From Dioszegia crocea (taxonomy: Eukaryota; Basidiomycota; Tremellomycetes; Tremellales; Bulleribasidiaceae): a stretch of 64,000 nucleotides of DNA. A program made the translations under genes and the position numbers. Below the pieces are notes generated by a model that saw nothing but the letters and a program-made list of their open reading frames with translations, searched no databases and was not told where the DNA came from. Positions 1 to 11,570 of the stretch are shown here, piece by piece (positions within the stretch are counted from its first letter, which is position 1; each line of letters starts with the position of its first letter). The stretch lies in contig BCKK01000001.1 in assembly GCA_001600615.1 (NCBI GenBank), positions 1,031,082 through 1,095,081 of the forward strand. The letters are read 5' to 3'.

Positions 1-385
1 ATCTCGCTACTGTCCATATGTAGACCCAGGTCTAAGATCTCATACTCCACAACACTCCCATACTCGTTCATAGCCGGCGTGACCAGGGCGGGGTATCGGG
101 TATTGGCGCCGACTTGGACAGTCTCAACGGGCTCGGAGAATGCGGCGTGCGAAGGGGATAGTGGATCAGATAGAAGGGGGTGTTGTCGGATCCGGCGGAA
201 GAAAGCATCATTGCGCAGCTGAAGTGTGAGCTTTGTCTCTAGAGACATCAGAGAGATGCGAGGTGAGTCGGACGTACAGGCGAGAATCCATCTTCTGTTT
301 GCTCGGAGGCGATCGTTCCTCCTGTCCCAATCACAAGGACTTTCCGCCGGGTGGGAGTTCGTGAGCGGGACATGTTGTGCGCCAT
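1..385 (-). CDS. L-asparaginase, N-terminal part (cut by window edge)
   Basis: Hydrolyses asparagine to aspartate and ammonia. I read ATG at 385-383, exon 1 385..278, a GT..AG intron, and exon 2 from 218 running off the left edge. Exon 1 ends in the asparaginase signature IGTGGTIASEQ (residues about 19-29), whose threonine in TGGTIA is the first catalytic nucleophile. Exon 2 carries the VGANTRYPALVTPAMNEYG stretch and then LHMDSSE, corresponding to the DSS motif of the asparaginase/glutaminase fold. There is no signal peptide, so a cytosolic enzyme is inferred; the C-terminal half lies outside the window. The family is certain; whether it is of the ankyrin-tailed lysophospholipase type cannot be seen. 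Confidence 0.88.
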
Positions 386-845
386 GATGATCGATAGGTA
401 TGAGAGGTGACTTGGGAGGATAATCAGGGGGATTGATGGGTGATGTACCTACGGTCAAGTTATAGGCGAAAATCTGAAACAGAAATGGGAAATTCGAAAC
501 GCCTTCACGTCATCGTGATTTCCCATCTCGATAACGATGGGAAATGGGTGTCGGGAAGATGCGTTGGAGGCTTGGCATAATTGAGTCGCGGAACTTCTCC
601 TCACGGTCCTCAATGACCATGCTGTCTTTGAGGTGAGAAGGACAAGAGGGGGCATCGTCATGAGGAAGTGTGTCGCGAATTTAATTACCACTTTGGGAAA
701 TTACCCGTGTCCAAGTTACCGCTTCGGGAAATACAGTCGCGTCGCAGACCGTCGCGTCACGCGTCAAGGAGCGTCATGATCAAGGTGGTCGAAACTCTCA
801 GTCTCCTTCCAATCTCCTACTAGCCACTCCTCGTCACTTGCCATC
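386..845. other. Divergent intergenic region
   Basis: This lies between the start of the asparaginase gene (-) and the first Cut8-like gene (+). No convincing coding exon or RNA gene is visible. The part nearest the + gene is rich in CGCG and holds one perfect MluI cell-cycle box, listed separately. Confidence 0.5.
759..764. promoter_or_regulatory. MluI cell-cycle box (MCB, ACGCGT)
   Basis: A perfect palindromic ACGCGT sits 82 bases before the ATG at 846, inside a short GTCGCGTC-rich patch. ACGCGT is the binding site of the G1/S factor MBF (Mbp1-Swi6) in fungi. A role in G1/S expression of the downstream gene is inference only. Confidence 0.4.
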
Positions 846-1595
846 ATGAGTGTGTCCCAAAAGCGGAGCCGCACCTCGCCTCCTCCCACCGATGAAGTGT
901 CCCAAAAGCGAGCCCGCACCTCACCTCCACCTACCGAGAAATCCCCTGCCGACACCATCCCGGCCATCCCTCTCACCGACATCGCCCTCCTTACCCCTGC
1001 CGAATGCCACAAACTCATACTTGACCTGGCCAATCTCTCCCCTTCAGCAGCTACCCTCGTAATCTCCCGTATCGACGTGGAAAAGGCCAAACGCAAAGCG
1101 GCTGCAGACCACAAAGCCGAAGTAGACCGCCGTCAGGCCATGCGCACAGATTTCAACATGTCGGCCGAACAGGTCGCGGAGGCGTTAAATGAGAGGCCTT
1201 ACAGTGGACAAGACAGAGTTGAGATGGCGAGGGATATCGACGAGTTCATCGAGGAGCAAGTGAAGGAGATCATCCTAGGTTCTGAACACTCTCCGGAATA
1301 TACAAAACGCGTATCTGCCATATCTGCCATTATGGATATGGCGCGCTCGGTCTGGGAGTGCACGTACGAGTCGGTCGCCGACGAGCTTAACAGCGACTAT
1401 ACGTTGGAGGAGGGCTTTGAGAAGATATGCGAGTTGGCGAAGGCGAAGGGGGAAGGGGAGAAGCTAAGGGGAGACATTATGGCGAAGGCAAAGGAGATCA
1501 ACGGCTTGTATCCGACGGGCAAGGGATTCAATACGGGCAAATATGTGAAGCTGGCTGAAGGGGTGTTGGGTGGTGGTGAAGCAAAGGACAAGTGA
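846..1595 (+). CDS. Cut8/Sts1-like nuclear proteasome tether, copy 1
   Basis: Single exon, 249 residues. The N-terminus is basic and proline-rich, with two near-identical KR[SA]RTSPPPT units that could act as nuclear localisation signals. A leucine-rich helix follows (LTPAECHKLILDLANL, residues about 49-64), then a basic stretch and an all-helical region (about 100-245). This order (short basic tail, LTxxQ-type first helix, six-helix bundle) recalls the Cut8/Sts1 family, which anchors 26S proteasomes at the nuclear envelope and is itself short-lived. The similarity is judged by eye and is weak, so the function is provisional. The absence of introns is unusual in this window. A paralogue lies directly downstream on the same strand, and the start is supported by the match MSVSQKRSRTS versus MSVLQKRTRTS in that copy. 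Confidence 0.5.
   Translation: MSVSQKRSRTSPPPTDEVSQKRARTSPPPTEKSPADTIPAIPLTDIALLTPAECHKLILDLANLSPSAATLVISRIDVEKAKRKAAADHKAEVDRRQAMRTDFNMSAEQVAEALNERPYSGQDRVEMARDIDEFIEEQVKEIILGSEHSPEYTKRVSAISAIMDMARSVWECTYESVADELNSDYTLEEGFEKICELAKAKGEGEKLRGDIMAKAKEINGLYPTGKGFNTGKYVKLAEGVLGGGEAKDK
852..941 (+). repeat. In-frame 45-bp tandem duplication in the N-terminal coding region
   Basis: Two adjacent copies of a 45-base unit (852-896 and 897-941), differing at several mostly synonymous positions, encode two consecutive 15-residue segments containing QKRSRTSPPPT and QKRARTSPPPT. The period of 15 codons keeps the frame. The downstream paralogue has only one such unit, so the duplication arose after the two genes separated or was lost from copy 2. 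Confidence 0.8.
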
Positions 1596-1941
1596 GATGC
1601 ACTCTTGTAGTGTTTCGCATCATAATTGTGACATTAGCATGAGTGTGAGCTCGGCTAGGTGTCTGATGCTGGACCTTCTCTGTCATTGTCTTCTCATCTT
1701 GGTTAGTCTGGGCCGTGCAGGGGTCGTGAAGGCTTGACGTCAATCTGAAACACCCGCCTGATTGAGGCCGAGGGCTTAAGGGCACGACCTCGTGCCTGTG
1801 CGATGGCGAATGGAGCAGCTGACCTGACTTGGATCTGAGACCTGAGGCCTGAGACCGAGGCCTTGATCATGAATGAAGCATCGCATCGCGTGTATCGACC
1901 GTCTACTACGCATAATTGGCTTTGCCTCTTCTGCCGCCAGT
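1596..1941. other. Spacer between the two Cut8-like paralogues
   Basis: This is 3' flank of copy 1 and 5' flank of copy 2. The frame of copy 2 stays open upstream to an ATG at 1873, but the 23 extra residues have no counterpart in copy 1. No other gene is seen. Confidence 0.4.
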
Positions 1942-2706
1942 ATGAGTGTCCTACAGAAGCGCACCCGCACCTCTGCCCGAGCGTCCAAAGCAGCCTCCAC
2001 CAACTCCGATCCCCCTGTCGAGGCCGAACCTGCGAAACGAGCTCGAGCCACCCCCAAATCCACTAAGTCCACCCCTGCCATTCCCACAGCCCCCACCCCG
2101 AAGTTGACCGCCAAAGACCTTGCTGCTCTCACTCCGGCTCAATGCCACAGCATCATCATCTCCCTGATTGCGCGTGATCCCACTGCTGGACCCATCGTTA
2201 CTGCCCATATCGCCGGGGTGAGACAGCGCAAAGCAGCCAAACCCCTCGATTTCCAATCCTTGGCGGATAGCGCGTGCAAATTGCTTAGCAGCTATCCAAA
2301 CAAGTACAAGAGAGACGACGTGGCGGATAAGATCAATGAAAAGATCAAAGTGGCGGTGGAGAAGATGCTGGAGGGTTGTGAGGAGGCGACGTGCTATGCC
2401 ACCCGATTATCTGCATTCACGTCCATGATCAGTATCGCGCGTCAGGTCATCGAGTGCGATGATTGGCAACTGCGCGAAACGATGGGTGGGGCGGGATGGG
2501 CGAGTGATGGGCTGGTGACGGTGTGGGAGATGATGGTGAAGCATGGGGAGGCGGAGAGGCTGAAGACGGACAAGGAGGATTATTATAAGCAGTTGGCAGA
2601 CCTTTGGCGCAGGTTCCTCGGCGAGCCGTGTAACCCTGGAGATTACTTCTATGAGATTGCCAAGGCGCTTTCCAAGGATGGGAATGTCCCGGATGAGGAG
2701 GAATAA
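1942..2706 (+). CDS. Cut8/Sts1-like nuclear proteasome tether, copy 2
   Basis: Single exon, 254 residues from the ATG at 1942. That start is chosen over the in-frame ATG at 1873 because MSVLQKRTRTS aligns with the start of copy 1. A basic Ser/Thr/Pro-rich tail with AKRARATPKSTK (possible nuclear localisation signal) precedes the helix LTPAQCHSIIISLIARDP (residues about 76-93). A helical region follows, with YPNKYKRDDVADKINEKIK, an internal LSAFTSMISIARQVI helix, and a WxxxxFLGEP-containing end. The LTPAQCH..I..LI..DP helix is the best match to the Cut8/Sts1 family, whose members tether proteasomes to the nucleus. The two copies are strongly diverged outside the first 90 residues, so they are old duplicates or fast-evolving. 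The function is provisional. Confidence 0.5.
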   Translation: MSVLQKRTRTSARASKAASTNSDPPVEAEPAKRARATPKSTKSTPAIPTAPTPKLTAKDLAALTPAQCHSIIISLIARDPTAGPIVTAHIAGVRQRKAAKPLDFQSLADSACKLLSSYPNKYKRDDVADKINEKIKVAVEKMLEGCEEATCYATRLSAFTSMISIARQVIECDDWQLRETMGGAGWASDGLVTVWEMMVKHGEAERLKTDKEDYYKQLADLWRRFLGEPCNPGDYFYEIAKALSKDGNVPDEEE

Positions 2707-2847
2707 GGATACAATTGTAGTTACATGATGTCCATGCACTGACTCATTTGGGGTTAGAAGCAATGTAGGCAAGACACACCGGGCACATTGGCTGGCATTT
2801 AGTACTTCGCCGCAAGTGTAAGATTGAGTCCAAAGGTCTGGAGTTGA

Positions 2848-3913
2848 CTATGCATCGCTTTCGTCTCCATCCCCCTCGCCTTCGGGTATCGTCGGCCTAG
2901 CTCCTCCCAGTCCCGTCGCATTCAACTCCTCAATCGCCAGCGCCACCTCTCCCTTCCCTCTTCTCTTTCTCTTCTTCTTTTTCCGTCCCGCCGCACCAGC
3001 ATCCCCTTCCTCCTCAACCAGATCTATCCGCTCTTCCTCCTCCTCCCCATCCCTATCTCTCTTCTTCTTCTTATGCCCCTCCTCTCCCTTCCCACCCTTC
3101 ACTTCGCCCGCAGGCCCCTTCTTCTTCCGCACGCTAAGCGGATTCGGCGCCGCCACTTTCCTCCCTCGTCCTTTAACCTCTCCAGACCCTTGTCCAGGTT
3201 TAGCAGTGATGACATTTCCCCCCTCTGTTCCGAAGTCATCTTCTGCAGCCTTCTCTCCCATCCGCCTCTCTTCCTCTCCCTTCACCTTCTCACGCACAGT
3301 CGCCACTCCCGGCGGACTGAGAACGGCCACGCCCCGCCCGTTGAAGTGTATGACGGGTACGCCTGGTATTCTGTCCATCTTTTCCCGCAGGTCTGCTGAT
3401 TGCGCCGCGAGGACATATCGGTGTTTGTTGGAAGACCCAATGACGTCCGCTAGGCATTCGTCAGAGGGGAGAGCTGTACGATGGTTACAGCGTCGACGTT
3501 CGAGGGATTTGGCAAGGTTGGTGGTGCGCTGATGGGAGGGTCCGAGGGCGTATAGTGCTTCGACGCAGCATTGTGTTATCACTGCTCGTCAGCCGTAGCT
3601 CGAAGATTGCTAGCAGCAGCTGAGGCAGAGCTTATGGTGCTCGGCCGTTTGTTGATGGCGAAGGTGAAAATTTGACTCACTAGGCTTAATCTCAGCCTGC
3701 ACACAGGTCGATAGCAGCTTGATGATGTCCACTTGCTGAGAGGCAGGTAGTACGAGAATATCGTTAGAAACTGAACGCCAAAGTCAGCCTTGAATACCCC
3801 ACCTCTCCCGGCGAAGCTCACGTACCGAGAACCTGAAATGGTTGTCGGAAATTGAACGTTTGGACATATAGCGCCATAACCCGCTTGTAGGTTTTTGCTC
3901 TCTTTTGACGCAT
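2848..3913 (-). CDS. UTP23: U3 snoRNP-associated PIN-domain protein Utp23
   Basis: SSU-processome component needed for release of snR30 and early 18S rRNA cleavages in the nucleolus. Exons 3913..3826, 3770..3681 and 3581..2848 give 303 residues. The start MRQKRAKTYKRVMALYVQTF is the standard Utp23/Fcf1 opening. Exon 2 gives VSNDILVLPASQQVDIIKLL. The second junction restores KPMITQCCVEALYALG, which is nearly invariant in the family. HRYVLAAQSADLREKM and GVPVIHFNGRGVAVLSPPG complete the degenerate PIN domain (to about residue 160). The C-terminal half is a long Lys/Glu-rich tail with several KKKKR clusters (nucleolar targeting). The gene is divergent from RMD1, 350 bases away. Identification is firm. 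Confidence 0.93.
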
Positions 3914-4263
3914 GTTTGTGAAAGGGACTGGAGGCTCTGATAAGCGATTTGGCGAGGCGTATGAAGGCTGTTTGAGCGTTGCTGATAAGGTCAGATGTGT
4001 ATGAGATTTACACCTTGCAGCTCTTGCATGCCATCTTTCAAAATCTCACTTGCTTACGTTACAGCGTTACGTACGGGGCGATAAGTTCCGGCCGAAAAGT
4101 CCACGTCACGCCACCTTGGCTTTACACACAGACACACAACGAAGACAATCATTCATCTACCACGTCTAGCCGATATTCTATCTTTGCTAGAAGAGCTCCG
4201 AGCAGACAAGACTACTCCACTGCCTGCACGTATCGCTCTGCTTCCCCCTGGCGCCTTCGAACC
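3914..4263. other. Divergent promoter region UTP23/RMD1
   Basis: Short shared upstream region of two divergently transcribed genes. No coding exon is supported here; an apparent open frame starting at 3979 only runs into the first RMD1 exon in another register. Confidence 0.4.
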
Positions 4264-6474
4264 ATGTCGCAAAATCGCTCAAGCGGCCTGCCGCTGCCCT
4301 ATGCCCAGGTCCCATCTGCGCCCAAAAGAGAAATGAGACAGCCTATGAGGTATGTATCTTCAGAGAGCAATTAGAAGCACTTGTTATGGCAGGATTGAAC
4401 ACAAGCTAAAGTACAGAACTTCGAAATTAGCAAGCAGTATGTCCTTCGTCCGAGCTGTTTTGGCAGTCTGAGCGTAGGGGGTCGAGCTGACATTGCCTTT
4501 CCTTCCATTTACTATTCTCCGACTTATCACTGCAGAGCTTAAGGTGCTGCCAACTCAGCCAGACTCATACACTATTCCAGAAGAAGACGAGGATGATGAT
4601 GATAGGCTTGTGCCGGAGGACATGCACGATGGGGAAGGCGTCGAGGTGAGACAGCTGTCCACAGTTTTGTTTTCGAGTACGTTCGCTGATACGGCTTAGT
4701 TCTACACTCCGCTATCGCAGATTCCGGCTGGTACGGCCAGGCGAGATGCGCAAAAGTTGACCAAGACTGAGAAGGCCAAGCTACCTCGAGTGACTGCGTT
4801 CTGTACCGCTGCGTGAGTGCTTCTTGACTGACGTCCATCGAGCGAAGCTTTGCAGCATATTGCAGTTGTTCTCGGCCCAGATTCCCAACTTGTGCTCGTA
4901 GCTGACCTGTCAGCTCGTACAACCTGCCCGCGATCCACGCCCACCTCGCTGCCCGTCCCCCATCTTATCGCACACATCCGCGCGTGTTCGACGCTGAATG
5001 CCTACACACGCCCTACCTTCCACCTCCCTCCGGCTCGTCGACATTCCGAGGCAACATAAATGGCGCCAGCAGTCCCGTCATCAAGCCAAATCATCGCGAG
5101 GAGAATCATGTCCCCGAGGGCGATCTCTTAAATCTCAATGATGACGCCGAGGGGCAAGACAGCGGCGTCATAAGTGTTGGAGGATGGAAGAATGGGAGTG
5201 CGAGTAAGAAGAAGGAGGAAAAGAGGAAAACTGGATTTACAAAGGGTCCGGGCGGGTCGAGGCGGAAATCAGTCAAGAGGGTGGATAGCGCGGACTCGGA
5301 GGATGTCCTGGTCGAGGGATATGAGGGTGGGGAAGTTGTGGCAGCGAGAGATTATGTTGGAGAGGCAGGTGATGAAGGTGATAGTGATGATGACTGGGAA
5401 GAGGAAGAGTGGGTGCCGGATGTCTTCTTGTTTGAATATGGAACGGTGGTTATTTGGGGTATGACGGAGAAGGAGGAAAAATCATTCTTGAGAAGTTTGT
5501 GAGTTGTCTCGTGAGAAGTTGGAAACTGTCGCAATGTCAGCTCACTTATGTTTCAGAAAGAAGTTCGAGGTCGAACGGCTAAATTCTGAGGATGTCGAAA
5601 TGGAAGATCTAAATTTCTATTACGCGGATTATTCTCGGTAAGTTACCATAACCTTTACATGCTCGTGGCAAGGAGATCAGACAGGGAACTGACATTCCAG
5701 GATATATAACGATGTCATCACTCTTCGAAAAGGATCGTCTTACATGTGAGTTCCAAGCCGCCGTCCTTCTGCCGGCGGAGCGGAAAGAGCTGATGATGTA
5801 GGACGAAGCTCGCCCTCTCTCATGCGCTCTCACAATCTGTCAAGATCTCACTCTTTGAGGAGTTGATAAGTAGCACCATTGAGCAGACGAAGGATATCCC
5901 AAAGAGCATGTCGGAGACTGGGAAGATTGGCGTGAGTCGCGATTGCAAGATCCGAGGCGTTGTATCCTACCGCTGACTGGGACAGCTGCCAAGAAGTGAG
6001 ATCATGAAACAGATTGGAAATTTGTTCATCTTGAGGATAAATATCAATCTCGTTGGGTCGATTTTGGATTCACCTGTGAGTTGTGTCATACTCAACGTCA
6101 TGATCAACCACCACTAACTCACGCAGGAATTCTTTTGGTGAGATTCCTCATACAGCACCCAGAGAGAGGATCAAGCTGACTTTACAGGTCTTTCCCTGAT
6201 CTTGAACCCCTCTACGCAGCCGCTCGATCCTACTTGGAAATCTCACAACGTATCGACCTGCTCAATGCCCGAGTGGATGTCCTGCAAGATATGCTAAAAT
6301 TGCTCAAGGAGAGTGTGAATAGTAGTCACGGAGAGCGACTCGAGGCTATCGTCATCATCTTGATGTAAGCTCCCCTGTTCCCACATCGACGGATAAATCA
6401 AGCTGACAAGAAACAGTGGACTGGAAATTGTCTTGGGTATCATTACTATTTTGGTCGATTTGAGCTTCTCGTAG
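4264..6474 (+). CDS. RMD1: RMD1/DUF155-family membrane protein
   Basis: Twelve exons (4264..4349, 4417..4436, 4536..4645, 4700..4812, 4914..5498, 5557..5637, 5701..5745, 5802..5931, 5986..6075, 6127..6137, 6188..6364, 6417..6474) give 501 residues. DUF155 signatures: PRVTAFCTAASYNLPAIHAH near residue 105, then after an acidic insert VFLFEYGTVVIWGMTEKEE, DLNFYYADYSRIYNDVITL, the long helical KLALSHALSQSVKISLFEE, and LLNARVDVLQDMLKLLKE. The C-terminus is one transmembrane segment (AIVIILIGLEIVLGIITILV). Fungal members (Rmd1, Rmd8) were found in yeast screens for meiotic division; the animal relative RMND1 is mitochondrial. The molecular role is unknown. Exon 10 is only 11 nt but is needed for the conserved EFFW.FPDLEPLY. 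Confidence 0.9.
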
Positions 6475-6701
6475 AAGTTCGGGTATGTCTAGAGGTGTAT
6501 TGTTGGGCCCTTGCCCATAGTAGAGGATGTATAACAGAACGCAACTTCTTAGTGACCACTTTCCACGGGTCGCAGGCTGCAAGGTCAGACCCGTCATCTT
6601 AATCGAGCCCCCCGGCTAAAAATCTCCGCAACTGCCACCTGAAAATCACTCAGAACACTTCTTCCCATCCTTCTTGTCAGTCTCAATCTACATCTACAAG
6701 G

Positions 6702-9700
6702 ATGAACAAGCGTCCCTTGGGACCTACGGGTTTACCCGCCAAACCGGGGAATCCAGGCGTACCGCACCATCAAGCGGGAGGGTTCGTGGGAACGCCAGGT
6801 CCCGCGCCTCCTCTCCCTCCCGGACCTATGCCTCAGCAGTATCCCCAGCATCAACAGCCTCAGCAGGGATATCAGCAGCAACAACAATACCCTCAGCAAC
6901 AGCAGCAGCAGTATCCTCAACAGCAGCAACAGCAGGCGCAGGGACAGGGACAGCAGGCTCAGGCTGTAGATCCTGCGGCACATGCGGCTGCTTGGGCTGC
7001 GTATTATCAGGTAGGTCTGATGTTACCATACTGTGGGGATGTGAAGTGAGGAACCGAAAGCAGATACAAAGAGCTGTGACGCTTGAGCGGGGATCAGCTG
7101 GATACGAACTCTACTGACGACAATAGGCAACCGGTCAACCCAACCCTTACGTCCAATCCCAACCTGTCATTGGTACTTCCCCCAATCCCGCCAATGCAGC
7201 CGCCGCGGGCGGTCCCACTTCATATGCGAACTATGGCTATGGGGCGGGTGCGACACATGCCAATCATCTAAACCCGGGTGCCGCTGCGCCAGGACAGCAG
7301 CAGAATGCCCAAGCTGGGCAGGCATATGGCGCGTATCAGTACCCTCAACAACCCCAACAGCCCGCTACTGGGTACCCACCACAAGGAGGTCAGGCGCCTG
7401 GTTACAACTATGGTGCACAGCCTCAACAGCAGCAACAAGCGTATCGTCCACCCGTCCAGCCCCAGCAGGCCGGGTATGGCTACAACTCCCCCGCGGGCCC
7501 GGCTTACCCCGCTCAATCCCCTTATCCCCAGGCACAGCAGCAGCAGCCATATTACCCTCAGCCTACACCTCCACCCCACCAACAGGGCTTCCGGCCCGGG
7601 ATGAATCCCAGTCCTATTCGTCCGTATCAGCCTCGGCCACCTGGCGGTCCAGGTCCAGGGATGGGGATGTCTCCCTCGCCTTCGGCCAATATGCCAATGG
7701 GCGGTCAAGGCGGGGTTCCACCTGCTAAACGACCTCGATTCGACGGACCGAGCATGAATCCTCCTGCGCGAATCATCAATAATGGTCAGCCAGGCTTCGC
7801 TTACCCTAATCAGGGCCAGGGTCAACCTGGATTCATGCCGAGTGGACCAGCAAGACCACCGGCACCCATACATTTAACAAATATGGGCATTGCCAGACCA
7901 CCCGCATCATTACCTGCCGCCCCTATTGTTCGTCCGCCTATACATCTCGGAATGGGCGGTCCGCCTCCGCCGGGCATCATTGCGCCGCGCGGGCCGGCGT
8001 TTGTACGCGGTGGTGCTAGAGGGGGACGAGGCGGAGCGGTCCATGTACCCGGAGCGCCAAGGGGTCCAGCGGGGATGGGTCTGGGAGCAACGAGGGGTAG
8101 GCCTACACCGGTGCCGTTTGGGAGTACGAGGCGTGGGGGATATGCAGAAAGGGAAAGAGAAGAGAGGGAGAGGGAACGGGAAAAGAGGAGAGAAAAGGAT
8201 AGGGGTCCAGGTACGACAATGACGGATTTTAGAATTGTCGGGATTCAGATCAGGCGCGATGGGGAGGTGGGAGAGGAAGGTGGAGAAAAGGGGGAAGAAT
8301 GGAAGTGGGGCTGGGTAGAAGATGAGGCTACGGCCTTACATCCGAAGATTGAGGATGACACAGCTGAAGCTGAACCGAATGCAGAGGGAGAAGAGACTCA
8401 GGTCAAGGTTGAAAATGGGGATAGTGAGGAGGTGAAGCCTGCGACTGAAGTCAAGACGGAGGCTGGAGAGCCTAATGGTTCGCATGAGGCAGAAGAAAAG
8501 AGGGGAGAGAAACGGAAAGCGAAGACTCCGGATGGCGGTAAGTTTTAGACTTTGCTTATACGTGGATATAGCTGATTAGTGGCAGAGGAAGAACCAGAAG
8601 GGTCGAGCAAGAAACGAGCTGCTTTGGCAACTGCCACAGATAGCACCGTCGAGTCAACTCATCCCTCCGACACTGCCCAAATTGAAAACACATCTCAGTC
8701 CCAACCTCAACAAACACCCACCGAATCCACATCAGAAATCGTCGTCAAGACGGAACCTGGACCTGACTCCAAACCCGATCTTCCACCCAAACCTGTATCG
8801 GCGGAACCTACCACTGTCGCGGTCGACTCATCAGCGCCAGAACCTGAACCCACGAGTAAATTCGAAGAACCGCAGAATAGGTTTAGGATATACTTTGAGT
8901 CTCCCCCTGAGCTGGATCGTATACCGAAGGCTATTCGCCGAGGGAGCAATAAGCGCTGGAGAAGGGAGAGCAGTAGTGTCGCGCCTGGACCTGGGCCGGG
9001 GTCGGCGGTGCCGGGTGAGAGTGCGGTTGAGGATGGGACAGCAGTTGAGGAGAGTAAGATAGAAGGAGAGCAGGCGGTGCCAGCGGAGCCTGTTGCCGTC
9101 AAAGAGGAGGATGTCAAGGCGGCTGAGACTGAGGCTGTCTCATTGACAGAGGCTGGCGGCGATGCGGCCGCAGTGCCTGATGCCGCTGGAGAGAGCACGC
9201 CGCCGGATGTCGCTAGCGCGACGGAAGGTGTCGAGGACGCCTCGGCAGCGCCTGAGGGCGAGGATGTCGGAGACGTCTCGATGCGGACTAGCGCCGAGGA
9301 TGTGGCGCAAACGACGGAAGACCAGGACGAGGCTGAGGCGGCTGGTGATGCCGCGCTCGCTTCGCCTGAGATTGGCTCGTCGCAAACTGTCGAGGAGACA
9401 GCGGAGGTACCGGTTGTTGTGGTAGCCCCGAGCTCGCCATCGGCCGAGACACCAGCGACCACTACCCTTCCAGATACCGCAGATACTACGGCGCCGCCAT
9501 CTACAGCTACTGTCCGCTCTCGGCGTCCGTCATCAGTCAGCACGCACGACGAGCACGATGTCGACGGCGAGGGCGATGCTGCGTCTGCCATCGATTCTAC
9601 GCACGACCAGACTTCCGGACCATCAGCTAGCACGCCAGCTGGACCTCAGCCCAGCGTGAACCGCTTGAGCATACTGTATGAGGAAAGCAGTCGGCGGATC

Positions 9701-10640
9701 TGTGTCGATGCGGAGGCGGTGGAGAGTGTGCGGATATACAGGGCGGAGGGGAAGATCGAGGTCTGTCTCAGGGCGGAAGAGCAGGTTGAGGATGGAGATA
9801 AGGAGGCAGAGCGGGATGAGGGAGAGTTGAGGAAGGGTGTCTTGGTCAGTTGTCACTTGCGGAAGCTACCGAGGGTTGGAGCTGACTTTGCAGATGGAAA
9901 TGTACGATTCCAGCGATGAGCGATTTGTCGGTCTATCGGCTGCTCGTCTTGCGGAGTTGTACCCCACCAACACCACTTCCGACCCATCTTCAGGCTCCTC
10001 CGACTCTGAGTCTATACCCCCATTACATCATACCGGCCCCATGACAATAACCGTCTGGCTCAACAAGAAGCGACCGCTCAGCGAGCCCAAATGGTGTCGC
10101 ACCAACTCGGCCGACGAGTGGCTATACGAGACCTTCTCTGCCCGGCGTGCCCTCCCGTCCGATAGCGATAATGGCTGGCGGGGGAAATTACACGTTGTCG
10201 ATCCGGATCCAGCACCGACGCTAGCATCCATCTTATCGGCCTGGAGTACGGGTGCCATGTCTGGAACAGCGGAGAATCGGCGATTGTTCATCACGTCCTT
10301 GACGGCGACCAATGATCCGGCGGACTTACTGGAGATATTGCTGAGGTTGGCGAGAGGGGATCGGAATCCGACGTTAGGTGGCGGTGGAGGTGGAGGGTTT
10401 GGGAATCTTGCGGGGGCCATTCGGCCAGATTCCCCGTTCGCAAGTCATCAGACTCACGTTTCACTCGCCGTCCTTCAGATGTATAGGCTCACGATGGTTT
10501 ATGCGGATAAAGCTGGGGAAGGGGAGGCGGTCAGGGAGAAGGTGGAAGATATCGTGAGGAGTTTACCGGTGGGGATGATTCAGAGAAGTTTGGATGGGCT
10601 GTTTAGGGAGTGGACAGATAAGCGGGTGATTGCGAAGTAG
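6702..10640 (+). CDS. Large Q/P-rich, RGG-containing protein of unknown function
   Basis: Exons 6702..7010, 7127..8537, 8580..9844 and 9894..10640 join in frame to 1,243 residues. The first 300 residues are Pro/Gln/Tyr/Gly-rich (several Q4-Q6 runs, prion-like in composition). A basic PPAKRPRFDG (about 300) looks like a nuclear localisation signal, and RGGARGGRGG lies near 400. An Arg/Glu-rich charged segment (EREREEREREREKRREK) and a long acidic Ala/Glu-rich region with little predicted order follow. Islands that look structured are TDFRIVGIQIRRDGE, NRFRIYFESPPELDRIPKA (about 670), LSILYEESSRRICVDAEAV and MTITVWLNKKRPLSEPKW (about 1043). I do not recognise a family. Composition suggests a nuclear transcription or RNA-related scaffold, which is inference. 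Confidence 0.75.
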
Positions 10641-11570
10641 GGGAAGGGACGGGATGGGAGATGTTGGAGTTGCGGGGGTCAGTAAGGATGATGCGTTTCT
10701 GGTTTGTGGATAGGGGCAAACGCCCCTGGCGATGGGCGAAAGATGTAGGGAAACGTAGGGAATGTCAGATTCGGGGGCAAGGCGAAGCGAGTGATCTCTC
10801 TTGGAAATGGAAAATTGTGTTTGGTCTCTGTCGATCTGTGGATATGTGGATGATTGATCAAAGTGCCGGGTCGAGGGGTTGACAACACCTTGACTCGTAC
10901 TAGTGATCTCATAATAGGGTATGGACTCAAATTGATTCTCTTTGATCGCATCTGGGGAAGAGACAGAGTCATCCATCATCATCACCACTTTCTTTTCACA
11001 TTGGCGGGGATTGCGAAGAGGATACACGCTCTCTGGCAAGGTCGCCCACATATCATGCCTGACGAGGATCGAGCCGAACGCTGGGTGATTGCTGATCATT
11101 TCCTGCACAGACAACGTCCAATTCAATCTACGATCCAAAACGGACCGAGCCGCATGCGCATGCGCATTATCCGATTCAACTTTCGGAATGATTCTGAGGC
11201 ATCAGGAGGGATGAAGGCTGTAAACGTGAGTCAAGATAGGAATCGAGGCGATAAACGATCGTAGTTGGTCGGTCTGGTGTGAGGCTCAGTCAGAATGATT
11301 GGGAAGAGAAGATGGAGCATGACAAGGTGGAAGACTGCACTGCCTCTGTGATCGAGACAAATAGCAGGGAAGAAGATGTGTACATGGTGATGGCATGCAT
11401 GAATGTGGGTTGATCATGATCTAACGGCTACATACAGTGGTGGTGATGAAAGTTGCAGTGGATGATGCTGTTGGTGATGTTTACAAATGACGGGGATCGC
11501 TTAGGCTGATTATATACAACGAACAGAGAGATTGACGACGCGAGACGGGAGATGCGATAGTGCGCAAAAT
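10641..11570. other. Convergent intergenic region
   Basis: 3' flanks of the Q-rich gene (+) and DMC1 (-). Several short open frames on both strands show no family resemblance and no consistent splice pattern. I see no feature I can name. Confidence 0.4.
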